Assembly (NCBI GenBank): GCA_036873135.1
Contig: JAPTYO010000017.1
Location: forward strand, 11,594,001-11,658,000
DNA from: Clarkia xantiana subsp. parviflora
Lineage: Eukaryota > Streptophyta > Magnoliopsida > Myrtales > Onagraceae
Direction: 5' to 3'
Length of the DNA: 64,000 bases
Notes under the pieces: generated by a model
Seen by the model: the letters and a program-made list of their open reading frames with translations, nothing else
Database searches by the model: none
What the model was told of the DNA's origin: nothing
Shown here: piece by piece, positions 56,011 to 64,000 of the stretch
Layout: each line of letters starts with the position of its first letter
Numbering within the stretch: the stretch's first letter is position 1
Position numbers and translations under genes: made by a program

Positions 56011-58286
56011 CTAATCGTGTATAACGTTCCATGCATTGTATGTAGTGTACACATGAATAGATCATGACAAAAGCAAGATTGTAAAAGAGCAGAAAGTAGT
56101 TGTGGATTCAACCAGATTATATATACGCATTCTACAATTATAACACTTAACAGTACAGTTAACACATATATATCCAACAAATGATATGCAACTAATTAGT
56201 AGAGGCTTGAATGACCGATTCACAGGCATATGATAATTTCCAAGAGGTTGTCGAGGTCCACCAAATTAAATTAAATAACCATAAAATGAATTACTACAAG
56301 GGATACCATACTAAGAGTCAAGAGAGGATTGAAGACCCACCGAGCTGGAAGTAGGAGCTAATACCTAATATAACACCTTTCTTCATCTTGCAGGAAGTAT
56401 ATCTACTGCACCGAGCTGTTGTACACTCATTCACTCCCTAAACCAAAGTCAAGAAATAATGGATCAAATTAAATAAGTGTTCTTACATAAAAGAAAGACA
56501 AAATATAATACATGTCCTCTCTTGATATCAAGAAGACCCACAGTATGACCCGATACAAATTTAGTTCTTGTCCAAGATCAAGAGGTTGTGACAGAACAAG
56601 AAACATGATAGTGTTATCAATCAACAAAAAAGCACCATGTGCATCCGTAAGAGATCACAGTCCATCCATCAATTATTCTTTAATGACTACGGTGGAGATT
56701 AGTTACCTAGACATATATCTGAAATCAGTGTGCGCGGTTGGTGGGACTCTCCAGCGCCATTTAGGTCAGTTGTTTTACACATGGAATTGGAATGTTATTA
56801 GAAATACTAATTTAGACCCAAAAAGATAAACGTATGAATCAATGATGATGCTATATTAACTTCACCACATTCCATATTTGAAGGCTATTTGTGACGTTCA
56901 TTCATATGTTTTCAATAGTTGTCATCTCCAGCAATAATTTCATAACATGCATAATTTTCGTACAAAATAAGAAGAAAGAATTAGGATTTGCCCTAATTAG
57001 TTAAGTCAAATAAGTTCTTAAGGCTGCATCAAAACTGAATTAAAACAAAATTATGAACTGCCCTAACTTTGCAATTCGACTGAATTTGATCAATGCAGTC
57101 ATGAATAAACAAAAACCACATAGAAATAAGGAGAAATTTAACACCACCCAAATCATTAGATAAGCCAGTAAAAAAAAACATTGTGAAGAGACATGAGAAC
57201 TGGTAAATTGAGTGTTTACATAAGAGATTAAAAGTACAATTTTTTGGAAGCTTATTGGCACCATAAATTTTATCTCCAACTGCTACATGCAAAACACAAA
57301 ACCATTACAATAACTACAAAGTGAAATCAGTTACAAGAAAAATGCAAAAATATGTCATGAAAAGAAAATCGAAAAAGCTTTACGTGGTAAAAGCTCTATC
57401 ATTGCTTAACATGCTGTAGGCCTTCTGAGCAGTCGATCTGAGGCATGAAAAGCTATTGAAGGTTCATATGCTAGAAGAAGACTTATTCTTTTGTTCGGTG
57501 TTAGTTAAATAAGAGCCTAGTTGTTATTATTAGGCAAATGAGAAATATAAATTACACACACATAAAATAGAGAACATAAACAATATATACTAATTATCCC
57601 AAGTATATGTCATATATTTGTCTCTAAAGATGCCGATTCTATGAATAACACGCACTTCCTAGAGAATGACATGCAGCCCAACTTCAAAGTAATAAGCAAA
57701 AAAGGAAAAAACATCAACGATATGTTACAACAAATTATTGCTAAAAAGATGCAAACGGTAGGACTTGCAAAAGATAACAATAAATGTTTTGACAAACACG
57801 TCAACAAAAATCGAGAATTGTCAGTTGAAATTTTGAATATTTATTGGCATTTACTTATTGAAAAATACTTTACTCTTTCATGTTAAACAATCATAACATA
57901 CTTAAGAGTGAATCCACAAAATCTTGGTTCATTTAAATTGTGCAGCTTATAAATTAACTATCTTCATATATCACATTCTCTATTATAATAATTAATTCTA
58001 TGTTATGTTGTGTAAGTTGGCTATGGTTTGGAGTCATACAACTATTTGGATAATCTAAACCAGAATAATATCGGAGTTGTAAGGTCATTTGGACCAAATA
58101 TTAAATATTTTGTGTGCATTGACATAGGTAGATATGAAGTGCAGGAATATACATGTAGACGTAGTCCATTCCCGCTTTTAAAGTGACAGAAGAAGGGAAG
58201 GTAATTGAATCATCTAATCTTGAATATGAAAAATTGACTTGTTTAGTATGAATTTACACTTACATGTCTGTATCTTCGATGGAATA
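56011..58286. other. AT-rich spacer between elements A and B, no gene recognised
   Basis: No supported coding region, RNA gene or repeat unit was found. Short frames at 56512-56829 and 57641-57886 lack any family feature. Confidence 0.4.
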
Positions 58287-58291
58287 ACCAA

Positions 58292-59071
58292 TGTTGGGTT
58301 TTGATCTCCGGACGAAGCTCGAACCCGACCGTCTGCGCGCCCGACCCTGCAATAAGGGACAAACCAGGCTTGTGCCCGGTAATCCCCCTCCGAAGCTTAA
58401 GTCAGAACTCAGAATATGATGTCTAAGAACTGATATATGTATTATAGTTTCAATCAAAACCTAAAAAATGAGAAGAGGTATGAACTTGTATTTATAGAGA
58501 ATGAAATATATGGCAACTGGCCCATACATTTATGGTGCACCGATACCTTAGTATGGAAAGTGGAATATGCACACTTTCCTTTTTGGAGAGGGGATTACTT
58601 ATTTATTTTCGGGACAATGTAGCTTCTTCTTGGGTAAGATACGAACCCGAAGCCTTATGTCCAGTTAGTCCTTCGTTTTATGAACAGAGAGGACGAGACG
58701 ACTCATCCTTATAGAGAGAGTCGTTTTTTGTTACGCGGAGGAGGGACGATTCCTTCTCTAAGGAGAGGATCGTCTCTCCCTCATGGGAGAGGGGACGATC
58801 CCCTCCCTTGGAGAGGGTCGTCCCCCTCTCTTGGGAGAGATGACGATCCTCTCTCCAGGAGAGGGTCGTCCCTCTCGCCTAGGAGAGGGGACGATCCTCT
58901 CTTCTGGGAGGGGATCGTCCCCCTCTCCTTGGAGAGGGGACGATCCCCTCTCCTGGAAGGGGGTCGTCCCCCTCTCCTTCGAGAGGGTTTACTTCATATT
59001 TGTTCCGTCTAGAGGGTCGTCTAGCCCGATTAACGGAAATTATTACCCGGTTCTTAGACCGATATCCATCA
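58292..59071 (-). repeat. 3' LTR of element B
   Basis: Plus strand TGTTGGGTTT to ATATCCATCA, 780 bp. The inner end is fixed by the adjoining tract cttgccccc, which is the polypurine tract on the minus strand (59072-59080). Without the partner LTR the outer end is inferred from the TGTTGG motif, also used by A. Confidence 0.8.
58735..58992. repeat. Palindrome-rich repeats in the LTR of element B
   Basis: About seven units of roughly 36 bp, each with gagaggggacgatcc and ggagagggtcgtccc, that is, alternating inverted copies of a gacgatcc/ggatcgtc core. The region can form many alternative hairpins. It lies in what would be the U5/R side or U3 of the LTR depending on the start site. Confidence 0.85.
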
Positions 59072-59340
59072 CTTGCCCCCGAGGCTGATGTAGACCTTGT
59101 CTGCATTAGGCTCTATCCTGTAACGAAAATTTATCAAATATCTATCTTTCCCGAAATAATAAGTGTAAAAATATACGATAATTTCTTGACATATCGTTCC
59201 TTTTTTAGAAACTTTTACGTATTTTCAGTATCTTTCCATATTTACGTGTAAATGGGTTTGTCTCCTTTAATCTCATCCTTTAGATGGAGGAGATCCAATG
59301 GTCTAGATTAAAACCCTAGCCACACCTCTAACTTGAAGGA

Positions 59341-60335
59341 TATATATATACCCCTTTTTTTACTTTGCCTCCACTTACTTTCACCACTCTTCACCAAATT
59401 ACTCTCTTTTTCTCTAAAGTTTTTCTCTCAAGTAAGGAGGAGAAGTGAAAAGGAGGAGCCCGGCCGGTGCGCATCGAAGGAGCTGCCGCTGGTGAGAGGG
59501 AGAAGTCCGGCCGGAGGTGCTGGTGAGAGGGAGAAGTTCGGCCGGAGGTGCTGGTGAGAGGGAGAAGTCCGGCCGGAGGTGTCGTCGCTGCGTGGAGGTC
59601 GTCCGTTGGGAGGTCGTCCGACTGAGGGGCCGCTGGGGCTGTCCAGGTCGTCCGTCTGTCGTTCCGTGTCGGTGGGTCGTCTGTCCAGCGGATCGTTCCG
59701 TGCCGGCGGGTTGTCTGTCCAGCGGATCGTTCCGTGCCGGTGGGTCGTCTGTCCAGCAGATCGTTCGTCCGTCCGGTGGATCGTCCGTCCAGCGGATCGT
59801 TCGTCCGTCCAGTGGATCGTCCGTCCAGCAGATCGTTCGTCTGTCCGGTGGATCGTTCGTCCGTCCGGTGGATCGTCCGGCTCAAGTAAGACCCCTTTTC
59901 GCTCTAAAATTTGCTTTTAATTGCAAAATTGATGACATAACTTGATGCCTTACTATTAAATACGTATAGTTGTCAACTTGAAATCGAATGCTTTACCACC
60001 CTTATGAGTGTTTTTCAATTGGATTGTCTAAAAGTTACAACTTCCCATGTGTAGTTAATCTCGAACCACTTGTAAAGTTGTGAGGACTATGCCCCCGAGC
60101 AAAATTTTGGGAAGTAACATAGACATCATACATTGTAAATCCAAAAGATAAATGAATTGTTGTATGTCTTAGCAAATTTTGTTGGGTGTTGTAGGTTGGA
60201 AGTAACGCCTACGGCAGGCTAAATTTGAAGTTTGATCGTTCCGAAGGTATAGGAGATCGTTCATCAAGTTTCTGATCGAGGCGACATCCTGAATCTTCCT
60301 AACTTGTTACTGGCTTCTTACTATACAGTAAGACC
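59341..60335 (+). promoter_or_regulatory. Putative promoter, leader and 5'UTR intron of the element B antisense gene
   Basis: A TATA-like tatatatata stands at 59341-59350, 270 bp inside the polypurine tract. The leader contains three copies of ccggccggaggtgctggtga type repeats (59505-59585) and a ggatcgttcgtccgtcc minisatellite (59655-59880). A donor (ctcaa|gtaag) is at 59885/59886 and an acceptor (tatacag) ends at 60328, seven bases before the ATG at 60336. The same plan occurs in element C. Confidence 0.55.
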
Positions 60336-62745
60336 ATGGGTGAGTCTTCTTCCCCTAGGAACTTTTTCACTCCCCCGGATTTGAAACGAAACAGGCTTGT
60401 TAGTGTAAATTACGAAGAGGCTGTGGAGCTTTTGAATGTGGACGGTACTCTTAATTGTCGAAACCCTGTTGGAGTCAAATATCCTCGAGGTGAGGAACCT
60501 ATCACCGAACCTCGCGCAGGAGAATCTGTTGTCTATTTAGCCCAAGTCCATGCAGGACTTCGTTTTCCCTATTGTTCTGAACTCCTAGAGGCATGTTCTT
60601 AATGGGGAGTAGCTCCTACTCAATTGACTCCTCATGCTATTAGGATGTGGGTTGGCTTTCGTATACTTTGTGCGACCCATTCTTGGACGTATTCCTTGAA
60701 TTTGTTTCGACTCTTTCACACATTCACTACCCATGGTAGTAGTAAAGTAGGAACAGTATCTTGCCGTCTTCCTACATTCGCGGATAGGTTAAACACTCGG
60801 ATGAAGGCTCCACCTCTTTCTTGGACTTCGGGTGAATATCTCGTTCTCAAGCATCCGAATGACAGTGCGAAGTGGAAGGAATACTATTTCCTTTGTGAGG
60901 ATGGGGGTGTGCCTTGGGAAATCCGTCCTCGTTTCCGAGAAGATTCGGTTCTCTACCACGAGTTGTCCTCTAAGGAGAAGAAGACTTTGTCTCTTATCCA
61001 TGCCTTTCACAGTTCTCATGATTTTACTCCCTATGATTCCCAATTAACTGATGAAGACTCTTTATCTAGAGCGAACATTCGAGCTTTATTACCTACTTCT
61101 TCGGTATGATTTCTATTACTCTAATCCACTCTTATTTCCTGCGTAGGAGGGATTGCTGATGATTTCATACCGCAGGAGGTTGCTAGGAAAAAACGAAAGG
61201 CGAAATCTATTGCAGATAAAGGAAATCCTACAGCTGTTGCCTCGAAGCCCTCCGGAGCACCCAATGATGGCGCCTCTTCTGGTCCTAAACTGAAGAAGGC
61301 TCGTTTCTCTCAGCATGAAGCTTCTGGTTCGCGTCCTTCTAGTGGTAACTATATGTTTTTTTTTTCTTTTGCCTAGATATGTCTTTTATTGTGTCATACT
61401 CTAAGGATACTCTCCCCTTGTAATTTTGATTTTCCATTGCAGGTTCCAAGAAGAAAGTGGATGCCAAGTCCGACAAGGGAAAAGGTGTCGCTCTCCCTAA
61501 GGCAGTTACCGCCCTGGTAAAGGGAAAAGCCGTTGCTTCCTCCAAAAAATCATCGGCACATATGGCTAAGGATAAAGTGTCTGCGAAACCTGTTAAGGAA
61601 GTCTCTGGAAGTGAAGGAAGTCCGGAGTCAGGTCGAAGTGCTACCATGGCCGGACCGGATGATCCTGTCGGTTTCTTTGGTCGACCTTTTGACTTCGAAG
61701 ATGACATATTTGATCAGGAGAGTTATCGGAGCAGGTCGAAACGCATGCACGAGCGATGGGATCCTGCTTCCTCTCTAAAGGATTTGCCCTTCCTTCGCGG
61801 TCATTCGGTGCTCGATCCAGATGTCGGACTTCATCTGTTGAATGCCATGGTGCCTCCCGGTGATCGTGTTCGGCTAGATTTGAGCCCTTCAGCTGTCCAA
61901 GGTTTACTGAGGGATCACATGTCTCGACTCGCTCAGGTATAATACTATATCCTACAACCTATTCTTATGAATTCCTTTTTATGCTTAATTATCTTCCCTT
62001 TCCTTTTCCATAGGTTGTTGCTATGGAGAAGAATTTAGCATACACGACCACTGTGATGTCTTTGCAGCTTGCTGATCTTCGCAGCAAAGCTTCTCAGAAT
62101 CCGACTGAGTCTCCCGGCGAGATTTCCAGAGTATTGGGGCAAGAAATTGAAGGATTGAAGGAAAAGATCCAGAAGATGGAGTCCGATGCCGAGCAACAAG
62201 CGGAGGCATCTCGTCTTTCACTGGAGGCAGCCATTCATGAGCGGGACGATGCTCTTAAGGAACGTGACGAACTGAGGGAAAGTTCTAAGGCTCAAATTTC
62301 TTCGTTGAATATGAAGATTGCTTCCTTGGAGGATTCGATTGAGGGAGCGAATGCCGAGATTGCCGCTTTTGGGGCCAAGAAGGATGCTATCAAGTCTGAA
62401 GGTGTCACCGAGTATATGAACTCAGAGGCATTTCATGTGCATGCTAAGAGTCACGCGAGGAATCTGATTACAGGAGCCATTGGAAGGATAGTTACATGAG
62501 ATGGATCCCAACTTCCCTTTCGAGAAAGTTCCTGAGATTCACAAGTATGCTATTTGGCACCTTCGTAATATTGGGGCCATTGCTGACACCTCATCCAGTG
62601 AAGAAGACTCTCAAGCTTCTGCAAATGTGCGTGGCTCCAGGTCTGCTACCCCGTCGGGAGATGATTCTGCCTCTGGTGCTGATCCTCCGGCCGACCCGTC
62701 GGATCGAGATGAAGAGACCGACGAAGAAGTCCAAATCGATGATTA
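60336..62745 (+). pseudogene. Tat element antisense ORF (aORF), five exons (element B)
   Basis: Better preserved than in A. Exon 1 (60336-61103) has GLRFPYCSELLEACS, a TAA at 60600, then LTPHAIRMWVGFRILC, SLNLFRLFHTF and WKEYYFLCEDGGVPWE, matching the domain in A. Exon 2 (61147-61344) is basic (ARKKRKAKS). Exon 3 (61443-61936) is Lys/Ser/Ala-rich, then GFFGRPFDFEDDIFDQ and LLRDHMSRLAQ. Exon 4 (62014 on) is a coiled coil (EIEGLKEKIQKMESDAEQQA) that joins exon 3 in frame. A frameshift at about 62496 precedes the last conserved segment (FEKVPEIHKYAIWHL) and the acidic tail to 62745. All introns are GT-AG and short. With one stop and one shift it is a pseudogene; the role is unknown. Confidence 0.8.
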
Positions 62746-63079
62746 GTGTCGACGACTTATTTCATCTCCTCAAAAATATATCTATCTAGTATTTTGTGTG
62801 ATATATATTCTAGCTATCTGTTTTGCCACCTATCAAGGTGTAGAACTATCCTTGCGTTATGTTTAGGTATGGTACGAGACCCTTATCTTTGACTTTTCAT
62901 CGAAGTTGTGTTTAAGTAAACTATGTACTTTTCACATAATTCTTACTTTTGAATGAATACTATGGTTTTTCTGATATCGATATGATATGCAAATTCTTTA
63001 TCTTACCACCTCGTTACCTGAAGAGTATATCGAAAATTTTGTCAATCCATGGGATCCGATCCTTCTGGCGGAATCAATC

Positions 63080-63530
63080 AACTTTGGAGAATGGTTTATC
63101 TACCAACCTTTTTTTTTTTTACTCATTCAGAGTGTTTATGGACGATCGTCTCTTTGTACGATCGACTTTAAAGAGTGATTTAACTACCAACTCGATTTCT
63201 TACTTGCTTGGAGTGTTTACCTTCGATCATCTCTTTGTACGATCGGCTTTGCAGAGTGGTTTATCTACCAACTCGTCTGTCACTCATTCAGAGTGTTTAT
63301 GTACGATCATCTCTTTGTACGATCGATTTCGTAGAGTGGTTTATCTACCAACTCGTCTGTCACTCATTCGGAGTGTTTATGTACGATCATCTCTTTGTAC
63401 GATCGATTTCGTAGAGTGGTTTATCTACCAACTCTTCTATCACTCATTCGAAGTGTTTATGTACGATCATCTCTTTGTACGATCGATTTCGTAGAGTGGT
63501 TTATCTACCAACTCTTTATTTTACTCATGA
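63080..63530. repeat. Tandem array in element B, 80-bp unit
   Basis: The unit has gagtgtttatgtacgatcat, ctctttgtacgatcg and gagtggtttatctaccaac. The last copies start at 63281, 63361 and 63441 (exact 80-bp steps), and earlier ones are more diverged, about five and a half copies in all. Like A's array it lies between the 3' ends of aORF and pol. Confidence 0.92.
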
Positions 63531-63614
63531 ACTATTGGAATTAATACATATGCATAAGGAACCTTTATTGATATTGGCATAAATACTGATTCTTCGCAAC
63601 TTATTATCATACAT

Positions 63615-64000
63615 TTATGCATAAAACTTTCTAAGATGTTCACCACTAAAAGTATTAGTGGATATCTTCCCTTCAGAGTCCTCCAATCTATAGGCGTTCA
63701 CCGCTGGAATTGCTGCAATTTTGTAAGGACCCTCCCATTTAGGTGATAGCTTATTCAATTGATTTTGTCTAGAGAATTCATTCCTCCTCCAAACCATCTC
63801 CCCCAAGAAAAATTGGCGAGTCTTGACTCGACAGTTGTAATATCGTGCAGTTGTCAATCTCATTTTTGCTTGAGCTTCTTCCGCTTGATGGCGTTTTTCT
63901 TCCACCATATCTAAGTCGAGACGTCTAGCTTCTTCATTTGCGTCATCTCTGAAGTGGATGACACGATGTGAAGGTACTGCAATTTCAACCGGAGCCACTG
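63615..64000 (-). CDS. Tat integrase C-terminus (element B), runs off the window
   Basis: 128 codons open to the window edge on the minus strand. Residues DLDMVEEKRHQAEEAQAKM, RQFFLGEMVWRR and KWEGPYKIAAIPAVNAY show the integrase C-terminal GPY/F-type module, equivalent to that of element A, with the Gln before FFLGE intact where A has a stop. The stop at 63615-63617 follows GEHLRKFYA. No break is visible in the part seen; whether the whole gene is intact is unknown. Confidence 0.88.
   Translation of the reverse strand, partial: VAPVEIAVPSHRVIHFRDDANEEARRLDLDMVEEKRHQAEEAQAKMRLTTARYYNCRVKTRQFFLGEMVWRRNEFSRQNQLNKLSPKWEGPYKIAAIPAVNAYRLEDSEGKISTNTFSGEHLRKFYA

Larger units (their letters stand above)
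58292..64000 (-). mobile_element. Ty3/gypsy Tat-lineage retrotransposon, 3' half (element B)
   Basis: Same order as element A: left (3') LTR 58292-59071, polypurine tract, aORF promoter and leader, aORF on the plus strand, tandem repeats, then the C-terminus of integrase on the minus strand running out of the window. Sequence similarity to A is at the protein level only, so it is a different family. The expected left target duplication would be accaa (58287-58291); the right copy lies outside the window. Confidence 0.85.

Noticed and set aside
1..64000. tRNA, rRNA or snRNA genes
   Set aside because: No cloverleaf with A and B boxes or conserved rRNA stretch was recognised. The only tRNA-like matches are the primer binding sites of the elements.

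Overview
This is a stretch of plant nuclear genome, most likely repeat-rich intergenic DNA of a flowering plant. The evidence is the set of element families (Ty3/gypsy Tat lineage with antisense extra ORFs, Ty1/copia, Mutator-like elements, a hAT-like element, a plant mobile domain gene), short GT-AG introns, and AT-rich spacers. Only one gene looks intact and host-like: a single-exon gene at 23836-24477 for a small basic, probably nuclear, plant protein, with E2F- and MSA-like sites just upstream. Two host-derived pseudogene scraps also occur: a phosphohexomutase near 4.0-4.5 kb and an endo-beta-mannanase near 25.0-25.3 kb. The species cannot be named from this sequence.

Layout. 1-1889: end of a Tat-type gypsy element (element C). 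3981-4450: phosphohexomutase pseudogene. About 5.7-8.94 kb: gypsy relic with gag and protease only (element D). 10.8-17.7 kb: minus-strand copia element with frameshifts, a 5' LTR and no visible 3' LTR. 17.7-23.0 kb: AT-rich remnant with short tandem repeats, two small Mutator-like elements with target duplications, and a copia-type 3' LTR. 23.6-24.5 kb: the host gene. 25.5-28.04 kb: a hAT-like element, two stacked hairpins and a pair of nested palindromic Mutator-like elements. 28.2-42.5 kb: a decayed Mutator-like element with convergent plant mobile domain (PMD) and transposase genes, split by a 10.3-kb Tat-related element (E, 29677-39990, target duplication ccaca). 44303-56005: a complete Tat-lineage element (A) with identical-length 718-bp LTRs and target duplication attcc. 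58292 to the end: most of the 3' half of a related element (B).

Elements A, B and C share one plan. The gag-pol reads on the minus strand. On the plus strand, between the 3' LTR and the end of pol, lies a multi-exon antisense gene (aORF) that has its own TATA box and leader. Tandem repeats lie between aORF and pol in A and B. Reading inward from each side, aORF and pol are transcribed towards each other. Almost every element gene carries stops or frameshifts, so the window is a graveyard of nested insertions whose order can be read: the PMD element before E, and element A before the small Mutator-like element inside it.
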